From Billgrantia gudaonensis (lineage in GTDB: Bacteria > Pseudomonadota > Gammaproteobacteria > Pseudomonadales > Halomonadaceae), in the NCBI RefSeq assembly GCF_900100195.1, contig NZ_FNES01000006.1:62001-126000 (forward strand): a stretch of 64,000 nt of DNA. The letters run 5' to 3'. How positions within the stretch are numbered: the stretch's first letter is position 1; the number at the start of each line of letters is the position of its first letter. The translations under genes and the position numbers were made by a program. Below the pieces are notes generated by a model. It was not told the DNA's origin and did not search any database. It saw only the letters and a list, made by a program, of their open reading frames with translations. This document shows, piece by piece, positions 1-10,918 of this stretch.

Positions 1-1035
1 GAGGAGCTGCGCGAGATCATGGCCACGCTGGGTTTCGCCACGCTCCGCGAGATGATCGGGCGGGTCGACCGGCTGCGCCAACGCGAAGTGAGCCACTCAC
101 GCGGTATCGACATCGATGTCGGCGAGTTGCTCGCTGGCGTGGCATCGAGCGACACGCCCTACAAGGTGCGCGAGCAGAACCACCAGCTCGGCGACAAGCT
201 CGATCGGCGCCTGATCGCCGAGTCGGCGCCGGCGTTCGAGCGCGGCGAAGCGGTGCGCCTCGAGGCGCCGGTGTGCAACCGCGACCGCAGCGTCGGCACG
301 TTGCTGTCGTCGGCGCTGGTCAAGCGCTACGGCGCCCAACTGCCACCCGACGATACCTTGGAGGTGCGACTGACCGGCACCGCCGGCCAGAGCTTCGGCG
401 CTTTCGTCGCCCGCGGCATCAGCCTGCACCTCACCGGCGAGGCCAACGACTACGTCGGCAAGGGGCTCTCGGGCGGGCGGCTCAGCGTGCGTACCCCGCC
501 AGCGGCCGGCTTTGCTGCCGGCGACAACGTGATCGTCGGCAACGTGGCGCTGTTCGGGGCCACCGGCGGCGAGGCTTACGTCAACGGCCTGGCCGGCGAA
601 CGCTTCTGCGTGCGCAACTCCGGGGCGCTTGCCGTGGTGGAGGGGATCGGCGACCACGGTTGCGAGTACATGACCGGCGGCGTGGCATTGATCCTCGGCC
701 CCTGCGGCAAGAACTTCGCCGCGGGAATGAGCGGTGGCGAAGCCTACCTGCTCGATGACACGGGCGACCTGGCGGAGCGGGTCAACCCCGAGCGCGTCGC
801 CCTCGAGGCCGTGAGCGAACCCCGCGACATCGCCCTGATCCGGCGCCTGCTGGAGAACCACTTGGCCTATACGGGAAGCGCGCGTGCAGCGGCGCTGCTC
901 GACGACTGGCCCACCGCCGTGGCGCGGTTGGTCAAGGTGGTGCCCGAGGCCTATGCCGAGGTGGTCGATCGCGAACTCGCTCGCGGGCGCGACATTCGCG
1001 TCGGCCCGCCGGCGCCGGCCCGGGAGGTGGCCTGA
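1..1035 (+). CDS. gltB: Glutamate synthase large subunit, C-terminal part (partial at left edge)
   Basis: The frame is open from base 1, so this is the last 344 residues of a gene that starts outside the window. It matches the end of the NADPH glutamate synthase alpha subunit: the tail of the FMN/2-oxoglutarate synthase domain (LREIMATLGF...MIGRVDRL), then the C-terminal beta-helix domain rich in Gly repeats (GxSGGR, GATGGEAYVNG, GMSGGEAYLLDD) seen in every GltB. The enzyme makes two glutamates from glutamine and 2-oxoglutarate in the cytoplasm, together with GltD. Its TGA overlaps the ATG of the next gene (TGATG), so the two are translationally coupled. Family call is firm; the FMN and glutaminase domains cannot be seen here. 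Confidence 0.95.
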   Translation, partial: EELREIMATLGFATLREMIGRVDRLRQREVSHSRGIDIDVGELLAGVASSDTPYKVREQNHQLGDKLDRRLIAESAPAFERGEAVRLEAPVCNRDRSVGTLLSSALVKRYGAQLPPDDTLEVRLTGTAGQSFGAFVARGISLHLTGEANDYVGKGLSGGRLSVRTPPAAGFAAGDNVIVGNVALFGATGGEAYVNGLAGERFCVRNSGALAVVEGIGDHGCEYMTGGVALILGPCGKNFAAGMSGGEAYLLDDTGDLAERVNPERVALEAVSEPRDIALIRRLLENHLAYTGSARAAALLDDWPTAVARLVKVVPEAYAEVVDRELARGRDIRVGPPAPAREVA

Positions 1036-2496
1036 TGGACGAGAACCATCCCGACGGTTATCTCAAGCACCCGCGCGAGCCCATCGGCAAGCGCGCCCCC
1101 CGCGAGCGCATCGGCGACTACCGCGAGATCTACGCGCCGAGCTGGCGCGAGGAGCACCTTCGCGAGCAGGGCGAGCGCTGCATGGACTGCGGCGTGCCCG
1201 CCTGCATGGGTGGCTGTCCCATCGGTAATCTGATTCCGGACTGGAACGATCTGGTCTACCGCGACCGCTGGCGCGAGGCGCTCGACCGCCTGCATGCCAC
1301 CAACAACTTTCCCGAATTCACCGGCTATACCTGTCCGGCGCCCTGCGAGCCGGCCTGCACGCTGGCCTACAATGCCGACGCCGTGGCCATCAAGAGCCTC
1401 GAGCGGGCGATCGTCGACCGCGGCTGGGAGCGCGGCTGGATCCGCCCCGAGCCACCGGCGCGGCGCACCGGCAAGCAGGTCGCCGTGGTGGGCAGCGGCC
1501 CGGCGGGACTGGCCTGCGCCCAGCAGCTCAACCGCGCCGGCCACGCGGTGACGGTGTTCGAGCGCGACGAGGCGCTGGGCGGCCTGATGACCCTGGGCAT
1601 TCCCGACTTCAAGTTCGCCAAGCACCAGGTCGAACGGCGGCTCGAGCAGCTGCACGGCGAGGGCATCGCCTTTCGCACCGGCGTCGAGGTGGGCCGCGAT
1701 CTCGCGCTCGCCGCGCTGCGCGGGCGCTACGATGCGGTATGCCTGGCGACCGGCGCCCAGCGCCACCGCGACGTGGCGATTCCCGGTCGCGAGCTGGCCG
1801 GCATCCACTTCGGCATGGCCTACCTCACCGCCGAGAATCGCCGCCAGGCGGGGCGGGAAGGGGCCGTGATCGACGCGCGGGGCAAGCGGGTGGTGGTGCT
1901 CGGCGGCGGCGATACCGGTGCCGATTGCGTGGCCACGGCGCACCGCCAGGGGGCGGCGGACGTGGCGCAGATCAGCGTGCGCGACCAGCCGCCGCTCGAG
2001 CGCCCCGCCGACAACCCTTGGCCCTGGCAGCCGCGCACCTTCGAGCAGACCTATGCGCTGGAGGAGGGTGGCCGTGCGCTCTATGCTCTGGACGTGACCG
2101 CCTGCGTCGACGAGAACGGCGACGGCGCCGTGGATGCGCTCACCGCCGAGCGCGTCCGCTGGAGCCTCGACGAACGCGGCCGGCGCGTCGACAAGACGGT
2201 CCTCGAGGCGGACATCCGGCTGCCTGCCGATCTGGTGCTGATCGCCATCGGCTTCGCCGGCACCGAGGCCGACGCCTTGGCCGAGGCGGGCGTCGGCCTG
2301 AGCGAGCGCGGCGTACTGGCTGCCGACGCGACCCTGATGACCGAACTCGACGGCGTTTTCGCCTGTGGCGATGCGCGGCGCGGTGCCTCTCTGGTGGTGT
2401 GGGCGATCGGTGAGGGGCGCGACGCCGCCCGCCACATCGACCGCTACCTGATGGGCGAGTCGCGGCTGCCAGCGAGCCTGCAGACGCTGACCCCGC

Positions 2497-2516
<20 letters not shown>
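1035..2516 (+). CDS. gltD: Glutamate synthase small subunit, NADPH/FAD
   Basis: A 493-residue protein of normal length for GltD, the subunit that takes electrons from NADPH and passes them through FAD and Fe-S clusters to GltB. The N-terminal third has the Fe-S cysteine clusters (CMDCGVPACMGGCPIGN near residue 53 and CPAPCEPAC near 105). A first dinucleotide-binding fold follows (VVGSGPAGLACAQQL near 152), then a second (VVVLGGGDTGADC near 285) and a C-terminal FACGDARRGASLVVWA FAD motif. The start overlaps the gltB stop. Its 3' end overlaps the convergent recQ gene by 20 bp, so the two transcripts run into each other. Confidence 0.96.
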
Positions 2517-4455
<1,939 letters not shown>

Positions 4456-4479
4456 GGGTATCCGGAATATCTGGTTGAT
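4456..4479. repeat. Left terminal inverted repeat of the ISL3-type element
   Basis: Starts GGGTATCCGGA and contains TGGTTGAT at 4472-4479. It pairs, in inverse orientation, with 29659-29682 (21 of 24 identical) and less well with the internal right end at about 10894-10917. Confidence 0.88.
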
Positions 4480-4569
4480 ATTTGGCTATCACAGAAAGGT
4501 TCTTGCTCTAGTCCTCAACGGATTTCTTGGTTGGTAGGGATGGTGAAGGGCCTCGTGGGTATAGAGCCC

Positions 4570-4590
4570 CTGGCCCTCCGTGAGGGCCAG
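4570..4590 (-). terminator. Hairpin terminator behind the anchor-protein/HupE operon
   Basis: Perfect 9-bp stem, CTGGCCCTC, loop CGT, GAGGGCCAG, placed 10 bp beyond the stop codon of the minus-strand gene at 4601. There is no strong T-run, so termination efficiency is uncertain. Confidence 0.6.
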
Positions 4591-4600
4591 TGGATGGCGG

Positions 4601-5290
4601 TCAAAGCATACGCTTCAGTTCGCCGTAGTCGCCGTCGAGGCGCAGCACGACGGTCACGTCGTTATCGTTGCGGTTGCGGAAGAACCAGCCGTGGTTACCG
4701 GTGAAGGCCGCTTCCAGGTCGCCCTCATCCTCTGGCACGCCCCGTCCCTTCTCGTAGCTAATGGCGTTGCCACCACCGTCGCCATGGGTGTCGAAGTTGA
4801 TCGGGCCGCCCTCGGATTCCCAGGCGAAGCGGGCCACGGCGCCTTCCTCCATGGTCAGCTTGTATTCCGTCCCTTCTCCCGGTGTCAGGGTGAACTGCAC
4901 CTCATCGCGCCAGGTAGCGGCCGGCTCGGGCGCCGGGGCCTCCTCCTCGGAGGCGTCAGGCGCGGTGTCGGTCGGCTCGGCGCTGGTTTCGGCGACGACC
5001 TCCTGGGCCTCGGAGCGCTCCGGCGTGGTCGCGGCCGGCGCCTTTGGCTGGGACGCAGCCGCGGTATTCGCCCGGTCGAGTTCGGCCTCCTCGGCCAGCT
5101 GTTGCTTGATCTCCCCCATGTCGGTCAGCCCCAGGAGGCGTCCTGCGCCGGTGGGATCGATGGCGTACTCCGCCGGCAGGACCACGGTGACTAACAGCAC
5201 GGTGGCGGCCACGGCGGCCAGCAGGGTCGAGCGGATCAGTTTCCCGGTAGAGGGCAGTTCGGCGCGGTTAGGCATATCGGTGTTGTACAT
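4601..5290 (-). CDS. Transmembrane anchor protein (metal-island type)
   Basis: A 229-residue protein: a short cytoplasmic start, one membrane segment at about residues 21-40 (LLAAVAATVLLVTVVLPAEY), an Ala/Glu/Pro-rich linker at about 60-125, then a compact beta-rich domain of about 100 residues ending at KRML. This layout is that of the proteins annotated as transmembrane anchor protein beside HupE/UreJ genes in metal-resistance islands; their biochemical role is not established. The start has an AAGGAG site 6 bases upstream. It follows hupE by 16 bp on the same strand and precedes a hairpin, so it ends the operon. Confidence 0.75.
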   Translation of the reverse strand: MYNTDMPNRAELPSTGKLIRSTLLAAVAATVLLVTVVLPAEYAIDPTGAGRLLGLTDMGEIKQQLAEEAELDRANTAAASQPKAPAATTPERSEAQEVVAETSAEPTDTAPDASEEEAPAPEPAATWRDEVQFTLTPGEGTEYKLTMEEGAVARFAWESEGGPINFDTHGDGGGNAISYEKGRGVPEDEGDLEAAFTGNHGWFFRNRNDNDVTVVLRLDGDYGELKRML

Positions 5291-5306
5291 CTCGGACTCC
5301 TTGAAA

Positions 5307-6041
5307 TCAGGCGGTGAACAGGCCGGTGAGCTGATAGCCGATCAGCACGAAGCCGGCGCACATCATGGCGACATTGGCGGTGTAGGCATGGCGCAGGAAG
5401 CCGGCGGTGCGCCGCCAGAACCCCATCACGATGAGGATGGCCCCCAGGGCCAGCAGCTGGCCGATCTCCACGCCGATGTTGAACGCCAGCAGGTTGGGGA
5501 CCAGGCCGTTCGGGGAGATCTCGTACTCGATGATCTTGGTCGAGAGGCCGAAGCCGTGGAAGAAGCCGAAGACCAGCGTCGCCGCCTTGGTGTTGGGCTG
5601 GAAGCCGAACCAGCGCTGGTAGGCGCCGAGATTGTCCAGCGCCTTGTAGACGACCGACAGCCCGATGATGGCATCGATCAGGTAGCTGTTGATGCCGATG
5701 TTGAAGTACACCCCGACCAGCATCGTTGTGGAATGCCCCAGGGCGAAGAGGCTGACGTAGATGGCGATGTGCTGCATCCGGTAGAGGAAGAAGATCACCC
5801 CTAGCAGAAACAAGATGTGGTCGTACCCCGTCACCATGTGCTTGGCGCCGAGGTAGATGAACGACATCAGGTGGATGCCGTAGATCTCCTGGATATAGCC
5901 CTTGTCGCCTTCCGCGACGGCATGGGCCAGGGCATCGCCGCTGGCTCCTAGGAGCAATACCAGCAGGGCGAACAGGGTCAGGGCGAAGTGTCGGGCCTTG
6001 TCAGGCACGCCGCACACGCCCCTCATCGATGAGGGAAACAT
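5307..6041 (-). CDS. HupE/UreJ-family membrane protein (nickel/cobalt uptake or handling)
   Basis: About 244 residues with a signal-like N-terminal helix (FALTLFALLVLLLGASGDALAH) and six or seven further membrane helices. The motif HMVTGYDHILFLLGVIFF and the later FGFFHGFGLS are the His-bearing signatures of the HupE/UreJ_2 family, whose members are linked to Ni or Co transport. The ATG at 6041 has GTGGAGAG upstream; a GTG 12 bases earlier is also in frame. It sits upstream of the anchor protein in a minus-strand operon divergent from the RcnR-like regulator. It differs strongly from the HupE/UreJ at 59266, so it is not a recent duplicate. Confidence 0.82.
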   Translation of the reverse strand: MFPSSMRGVCGVPDKARHFALTLFALLVLLLGASGDALAHAVAEGDKGYIQEIYGIHLMSFIYLGAKHMVTGYDHILFLLGVIFFLYRMQHIAIYVSLFALGHSTTMLVGVYFNIGINSYLIDAIIGLSVVYKALDNLGAYQRWFGFQPNTKAATLVFGFFHGFGLSTKIIEYEISPNGLVPNLLAFNIGVEIGQLLALGAILIVMGFWRRTAGFLRHAYTANVAMMCAGFVLIGYQLTGLFTA

Positions 6042-6095
6042 GAAACTCTCCACGGTTTAGGTATCGAATCATGGTCACCCAGCGGGCGACCCCGG

Positions 6096-6470
6096 TCATG
6101 CCGCGATGACCGGCCGTGGAGGACGCTCGAGCCGGAAGGCACGGCGAAGCGGGCGGCCATCCCGCTGCTGCCTCCGGATGGTGCTGGGGATCAGGGGCGC
6201 CACGACGATCCCGTCCGTGACCCGACCCGCCGTCTCGTGGAAGTGGCTACCGCTGTCATGCGGCAGCGGCTGGTGGTCGGTCGACACATGCGCGTGGCCG
6301 TGCGCATGGCCATGCACTGCCTGGAGTTCTCCCTGAAGCGAGTGCTCGACCGCTGCCGAGTCGACCAGCCCATGCGCGCGTATCTCGCCGATGCCGGACA
6401 TGACCAGCCCCTGCGCGATCAGCAGCAGCAGGATCAGGTGACCGAGGCGATGGCACAGGCGGTTGAGCAT
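6096..6470 (-). CDS. Small His-rich exported protein, unknown function
   Basis: A 124-residue protein with an N-terminal hydrophobic segment (LILLLLIAQGLVMSGIGEIRAHG) followed by a His-rich stretch (HGHAHGHAHVSTDHQPLPHDSGSHFH), then a basic Arg/Pro tail. I do not recognise the family. The His cluster after a signal-type helix suggests a periplasmic or membrane-anchored nickel/cobalt-binding protein, which fits its place as first gene of the minus-strand operon facing the metal-sensing repressor gene. Function is inferred from composition only. Confidence 0.6.
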   Translation of the reverse strand: MLNRLCHRLGHLILLLLIAQGLVMSGIGEIRAHGLVDSAAVEHSLQGELQAVHGHAHGHAHVSTDHQPLPHDSGSHFHETAGRVTDGIVVAPLIPSTIRRQQRDGRPLRRAFRLERPPRPVIAA

Positions 6471-6566
6471 AGGGACAGATCAGCACCAGAGCGGAAAACC
6501 GGGAGTTAGGCGCTATCGGGCCGTTTCCCCATGGGGCATTGGCACGACAGCGCCCGGGAGCTTAAC

Positions 6567-6583
6567 ATCCCCCCCAGGGGGAT
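6567..6583. promoter_or_regulatory. Candidate RcnR/CsoR-type operator (G/C tract dyad)
   Basis: AT-C7-A-G5-AT forms an inverted repeat of a C-tract and a G-tract between two AT steps. RcnR-type repressors bind sites with a G-tract framed by inverted TACT/AGTA-like ends. It lies 24 bp before the regulator start and within the divergent spacer, so it could control both directions. Confidence 0.6.
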
Positions 6584-6607
6584 AGGAATACCAACAAGGA
6601 ACGGACC

Positions 6608-6883
6608 ATGACATCACACACCCACCAGTCGCATCCCGACATTATCAAGCGCCTGAAGCGTGCGGGCGGGCACTTGGAGAGCGTGACCCGGATGATCGAG
6701 GACGGGCGCCCTTGCCTGGAGTTGGCCCAGCAGCTTCACGCCGTGGAGAAGGCGATTCAGCAGGCCAAGCGGACCCTCATTCAGGATCATATCGACCACT
6801 GCCTGGACGCAGCGATCGCCCCCCAGGACCCGGCGCAGAGCGCCCACGTCGACGACTTCAAGGCGATCGTTCGCTACCTGTAA
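6608..6883 (+). CDS. nreA: Metal-sensing repressor, RcnR/NreA-type (CsoR family)
   Basis: A 91-residue all-helical protein with the CsoR/RcnR core (IIKRLKRAGGHLESVTRMIEDGRPCLELAQQLHAVEKAIQ). Likely metal ligands are visible: His residues in the N-terminal SHTHQSH, the Cys in GRPC, and the His residues of QDHIDHC. That Cys/His pattern with N-terminal His is the RcnR/NreA (Ni/Co) type and not the copper CsoR type. The protein would sit on the G-tract operator 24 bp upstream and release it when metal is bound. It is followed after 27 bp by the NreB-like exporter, its expected target. The nre naming is by analogy. Confidence 0.8.
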   Translation: MTSHTHQSHPDIIKRLKRAGGHLESVTRMIEDGRPCLELAQQLHAVEKAIQQAKRTLIQDHIDHCLDAAIAPQDPAQSAHVDDFKAIVRYL

Positions 6884-6910
6884 CCGCTCTCTCGTCGCAA
6901 GGAGAACCGC

Positions 6911-8284
6911 ATGCTCGAAGTGCTGAGTCACCGTCGCTACCGCCACCTGTTCCTGGCCCAGGTCACCGCCCTCGCCGGCACCGGGCTGACGACGGTCGCC
7001 CTAGCGCTGCTGGCTCATGACCTGGCGGCGGGACAGGCGGGTGTCGTTCTGGGCACGGCACTGGCCATCAAGATGGTGGCCTATGTGTGCATCGCACCAC
7101 TAGCCGGGGCCTACGCCTCCCGTCTGCCGCGCCGCACGCTGCTGGTCGGCCTGGACCTGCTGCGGGCCTCCGTGGTCTGTGCGTTGCCCTTCGTCGCCGA
7201 AGTCTGGCAGATTTATGTGCTGATTTTCCTGCTCAACGCCGCCTCGGCAGGCTTCACCCCGGTCTTTCAGGCGACGATCCCAGATCTCCTCGAGGACGAG
7301 AGGCAGTACACCCGGGCGCTGTCGCTGTCGCGACTCGCCTATGACCTCGAGAACCTGCTAAGCCCCATGGCAGCCGCGGTGCTGCTGATGGTGATGAGCT
7401 TCGATGTGCTGTTCCTGCTCAACGGCCTGGCCTTCCTGATCTCGGCCGGCCTGGTCGTCTCGGTGGTGCTGCCGTCGCCCCAGGCGGCGGAGGACGAGTC
7501 GCCGAGCGTGTGGCGCAAGGTCTCCCACGGCATGAGAATCTACCTGAAGACGCCTCGGCTGCGCGGGCTGCTGGCCCTGAACATGGCAGTTTCGGCCGCA
7601 GGGGCCATGCAGATCGTCAATACCGTGGTCTACGTCCGCTCCACCCTTGGCCTGGGCGAGCAGGCGGTCGCCATGGCCTTCGCGGCGGTGGGGGGCGGTT
7701 CGATGCTGGTGGCCCTGCTACTGCCGAAGGTTCTGGAGCGCGTGCGTGAGCGCCCGGTCATGCTCGCGGGCGGTACGTTGATGACGGTGAGCCTGTTCCT
7801 TGGGCTGCTCGCTCCCGGATTTATCGGCCTGATGGGGCTGTGGTTTCTGCTAGGCGCCGGCGCCTCGCTGGTCATGACGCCCACCGGTCGCCTGCTCAAG
7901 CAATCGTGTCACTCAGAGGACCGGCCGGCGTTGTTCGCCGCGCAGTTCTCTCTGTCGCATGGCTGCTGGCTGGTGGCCTATCCGCTGGCCGGCTGGTTCG
8001 GGTCGCAGGCGGGCCTGATCGAGACCTTCGCCCTGCTGGGGACGATTGCTCTGGTGTCTACGGCGCTCGCGACCCGTGTCTGGCCGTCACGGGACCCGGT
8101 GGCGCTCGAGCATGACCATGCTCCTGTGGAGCACTCCCACCTGCATTACCATGACGACCACCACCAGCATGAACATGAGGGCTGGGAGGGGCCTGAACCG
8201 CATCGCCATCCTCACCATCACCCGAGGGGCAGGCATCGGCACATCTTTGTCATCGATGGCCACCACACGAAATGGCCGTCGTGA
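6911..8284 (+). CDS. nreB: NreB-like MFS nickel/metal exporter with His-rich tail
   Basis: A 457-residue major facilitator protein with about 12 membrane helices up to residue ~395, then a tail that is extremely rich in His (HDHAPVEHSHLHYHDDHHQHEHEG and HRHPHHHPRGRHRH). NreB-type nickel-resistance exporters have exactly this MFS plus His-rich C-terminus. The substrate is probably Ni(II), perhaps Co(II), pumped out of the cytoplasm. ATG at 6911 has AAGGAG upstream. It is the last passenger gene before the ISL3 transposase, only 29 bp away. No terminal repeat intervenes, which places it inside the transposing unit. Confidence 0.82.
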   Translation: MLEVLSHRRYRHLFLAQVTALAGTGLTTVALALLAHDLAAGQAGVVLGTALAIKMVAYVCIAPLAGAYASRLPRRTLLVGLDLLRASVVCALPFVAEVWQIYVLIFLLNAASAGFTPVFQATIPDLLEDERQYTRALSLSRLAYDLENLLSPMAAAVLLMVMSFDVLFLLNGLAFLISAGLVVSVVLPSPQAAEDESPSVWRKVSHGMRIYLKTPRLRGLLALNMAVSAAGAMQIVNTVVYVRSTLGLGEQAVAMAFAAVGGGSMLVALLLPKVLERVRERPVMLAGGTLMTVSLFLGLLAPGFIGLMGLWFLLGAGASLVMTPTGRLLKQSCHSEDRPALFAAQFSLSHGCWLVAYPLAGWFGSQAGLIETFALLGTIALVSTALATRVWPSRDPVALEHDHAPVEHSHLHYHDDHHQHEHEGWEGPEPHRHPHHHPRGRHRHIFVIDGHHTKWPS

Positions 8285-9197
8285 CATGACAAAGAGGCAC
8301 AAGGAACGTTTGTATGACCATTTTGGCCGACAACATTCTTCACCTACCGGAATACCGCATCCTGGGTACAAAGACGGAAGAGCATGATCTCCACTTTCAG
8401 CTTGAAGCTCCGGTCCCGGTGGCCTGCAAGGAGTGCGGCGTAGAGGGAGAGTTCGTCAGGTTCGGCAAGCGCGATGTGGCTTACCGAGATCTACCCATCC
8501 ACGGCAAGCGTGTCACTCTATGGGTGGTCCGTCGTCGCTACACTTGCCGGGCCTGCGGAAAGACATTTCGCCCAGCGCTTCCCGAGATGATGGACAACCA
8601 GCGCATGACCCGGAGGTTATACAACCACGTCGAGAAGGAAGCCTTTAACCACCCCTACGCCTACGTTGCCGATACCACGGGGCTCGACGAGAAGACCATC
8701 CGCGAGATCTTTAGGAAGAAGGCCGAGTTCTTGGCGGCTTGGCACCGCTTTGAGACGCCCCGTTTTTTGGGCATCGATGAGCTGTACCTGAACCGTCGCT
8801 ACCGCTGCATCCTGACCAATCTGGAGGAACGCACCCTGCTGGACCTACTGCCCGGCCGACAGCAGGACGCAGTAACAAGGCGACTCATGAACATGACCGA
8901 CCGCCACAAGGTAGAGATCGTCAGCATGGACATGTGGAAGCCCTACCGTCGCGCCGTTCAGGCGGTATTGCCACAGGCTCGTATCGTGGTCGATAAGTTC
9001 CATGTGGTGCGCATGGCCAACGAGGCGCTAGAGAAGATTCGCAAGGGCCTCAGGAAAGACCTGACAGCCAATCAACGGCGAACTCTCAAAGGTGACCGGA
9101 AGATCTTGCTGAAGCGGGCTCACGACCTCACAGACCGCGAACATCTCATCATGGAAACCTGGACGGGTGATCTTACCCAGCAATAGTGGACACCAGC

Positions 9198-10064
9198 CTA
9201 AGCGATCATTCGAGCCTCGAAGGCCTCTGGGCTGATCATCCCGATTGCACTGTGCCGCCGTTGCCGGTTGTAGTCCAACTCAATGTACTCGAATACCTGT
9301 CGCCGCATCGCGTTCCGCGTCTCGAATCGCTCGCCATGTATGGCCTCGACCTTGAGGCTGTGGAAGAAGCTCTCGGCGCACGCATTGTCGTAGCAATTGC
9401 CCTTGGCACTCATGCTGCACTTCAGCTCGTGCTGGATCACCAGTGACTGGTACAGGGTCGAACAATACTGGCTGCCGCGATCCGAATGTACGATCACCTG
9501 CTTGGGCATCTTACGGCGCCACAACGCCATCTTGAGGGCGTCACCGACCAGGTCAGCCGTCATGCGGTCGCTCATCGCCCAGCCGATGACCTTGCGTGAG
9601 TACAAGTCGATCAGCACCGCCAGGTAGAGCCAGCCTTCACCGGTCGCCAGGTAGGTGATGTCGCCGACCCATTTCTGGTTCGGCGCATCGGCGGTAAAGT
9701 CCTGCTTCAGTAGGTTGGGGGCCACCGGCAGTCCATGCCGTGAGTTTGTGGTGGCCTTGTACTTGCGAGCCGCTTTCGCCCGCAGATTCTGCCGCCGGAG
9801 GCTGGCGGCGACCGTATTCCGGCAGACCGATACACCGGCCCCGTTGAGGTCGTGAGTCAGCCTAGGGGCGCCTGAGCGCCCCTTGCCGTGCTCAAAGGCC
9901 TCAGCCACACGCTGGTCGGTAATGGCCTGCTGGCGGCGCCGCGGGGACGGTTTGCCACCACGCTGTCGCCAGGCGTAGTAGCCGCTGCGTGCCACACCGA
10001 GCACAGCGCACATACGCTGGGTGCTGAATGCCTGGCGATGCTGCTGGATGAAGGCGTACTTCAC
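9198..10064 (-). CDS. IS3-family transposase OrfB (DDE integrase domain)
   Basis: A 288-residue protein with the HTH_21 region followed by the rve integrase core. The catalytic triad is visible as [18 protein letters not shown] and [15 protein letters not shown]. It starts with GTG that overlaps the orfA stop in GTGA, so it could be made by coupled initiation; IS3 elements also commonly make an OrfAB fusion by -1 frameshifting, and I did not identify a definite slippery heptamer. It is complete to its C-terminal [15 protein letters not shown] motif. Confidence 0.92.
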   Translation of the reverse strand: MKYAFIQQHRQAFSTQRMCAVLGVARSGYYAWRQRGGKPSPRRRQQAITDQRVAEAFEHGKGRSGAPRLTHDLNGAGVSVCRNTVAASLRRQNLRAKAARKYKATTNSRHGLPVAPNLLKQDFTADAPNQKWVGDITYLATGEGWLYLAVLIDLYSRKVIGWAMSDRMTADLVGDALKMALWRRKMPKQVIVHSDRGSQYCSTLYQSLVIQHELKCSMSAKGNCYDNACAESFFHSLKVEAIHGERFETRNAMRRQVFEYIELDYNRQRRHSAIGMISPEAFEARMIA

Positions 10065-10360
10065 TTCAGGCTCTTCGCAAAGTACACCGCGGCCTTTTTT
10101 GTTATGGCCAATTCCTCCGACATTTCAGCGAGTTGCCGCTTAAGTCGGGCGTTCTCATCAGCCAGTGATTGCTCGCGATCGGACGTGTTCTTCTTCTGCT
10201 GGGCCTTGGCGCGCCATTGATAGAGCTGGCTGGTCTGCAGGCCCAGCTCACGGGCGGCGGCTGCAGCCCCCACTCGGTCAGCGAGGGCAAGAGCCTCCTC
10301 ACGATAGGCATCGGAGTAACGGGCGCGGGTCTTCTTCATCGACGTTGCTTGCTTTGCCAT
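10061..10360 (-). CDS. IS3-family transposase OrfA (helix-turn-helix protein)
   Basis: A 99-residue protein of the HTH_8/transposase_8 type: [43 protein letters not shown], then a leucine-zipper-like helix ([19 protein letters not shown]) used for multimerisation. It recognises the IS ends. Size and order relative to orfB are standard for the family. Confidence 0.92.
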   Translation of the reverse strand: MAKQATSMKKTRARYSDAYREEALALADRVGAAAAARELGLQTSQLYQWRAKAQQKKNTSDREQSLADENARLKRQLAEMSEELAITKKAAVYFAKSLK

Positions 10361-10893
10361 GGGTCACCTCGTTGAGTGTAATACCTTAACGGGGTGTCCA
10401 CTGTTGCTGGGCAAGATCAGGGAGCCTTCCCCCAACTCCTGGAGGCCTATGAGCACAAAGAGCGGTTCTTCCACATCTGGGACTGCACCAGCCGGCGCGA
10501 TGCCGAGAAGGCGCTGGCACGCTGGATTGACGACATTCCGCAAGGGCAGAAGGAGGTCTGGAAGGATCTCGTCATTGCCGTCAGTGGCTGGCGAGAGGAG
10601 ATGCTGACCTACTTCGAGACCGACATCCCGATCACCAACGCCTTCACGGAGTCGATCAACCGCTTGGCCAAGGACAAGAACCGCGATGGCCGAGGCTATT
10701 CGTTCGAGGTGATGCGAGCCCGGATGCTCTACACCACCAAGCATAAGAAGAAAGCGCCGCAGGCCAAGGAATCCCCGTTCCTAGGCAGAGCCACCATGAC
10801 CTACAACATGGGTCTCCCCGAGGCCGAGAAGAACTACGGCGTCGATCTCTCAACCTTCTGGGAGGATTAAGGGTTCAGGGAGCAGGGAGGCTC

Positions 10894-10918
10894 TATAAAC
10901 CATTTAATCCGGATACCT
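10894..10918. repeat. Internal ISL3 right end
   Basis: The sequence AACCATTTAATCCGGATACC, 28 bp after the transposase stop, is the right terminal repeat of the left ISL3 copy. Its outermost base is T (10918), whereas the outer ends at 4456 and 29682 have the matching G/C, so this internal end differs at the terminal position. Confidence 0.75.

Larger units (their letters stand above)
9168..10419 (-). mobile_element. IS3-family insertion sequence, 1,252 bp, apparently complete
   Basis: The ends form a 27-bp inverted repeat with two mismatches, beginning TGATCTT and running to GTGGACACC at the left and its complement at the right. The IS3-typical TG...CA terminus is present. A GGG direct repeat (9165-9167, 10420-10422) flanks it. 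It holds orfA and orfB on the minus strand in the normal IS3 order. Both reading frames are intact, so it may still be mobile. Confidence 0.93.
8314..10870 (+). pseudogene. tnpA: ISL3-family transposase, interrupted by an IS3-family insertion
   Basis: The two halves (8314-9167 and 10420-10870) form one transposase. The N-terminal half has the ISL3 zinc-finger pattern (CKEC...YTCRACGKTFRP), a helix-turn-helix and the first acidic block (FLGIDELYLNRRYRC, then MDMWKPYRRA). The second half carries PQLLEAYEHKERFFHIWD and the final acidic block (ITNAFTESINRLAKDKNRDGRGYSF). Removing 9168-10422 (the IS3 element and one copy of a GGG duplication) rejoins the frame as ETWTGAFPQLLEA and gives 433 residues, a normal ISL3 length. 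The gene is therefore intact apart from the insertion. Any current movement would need a transposase supplied elsewhere. Confidence 0.93.
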
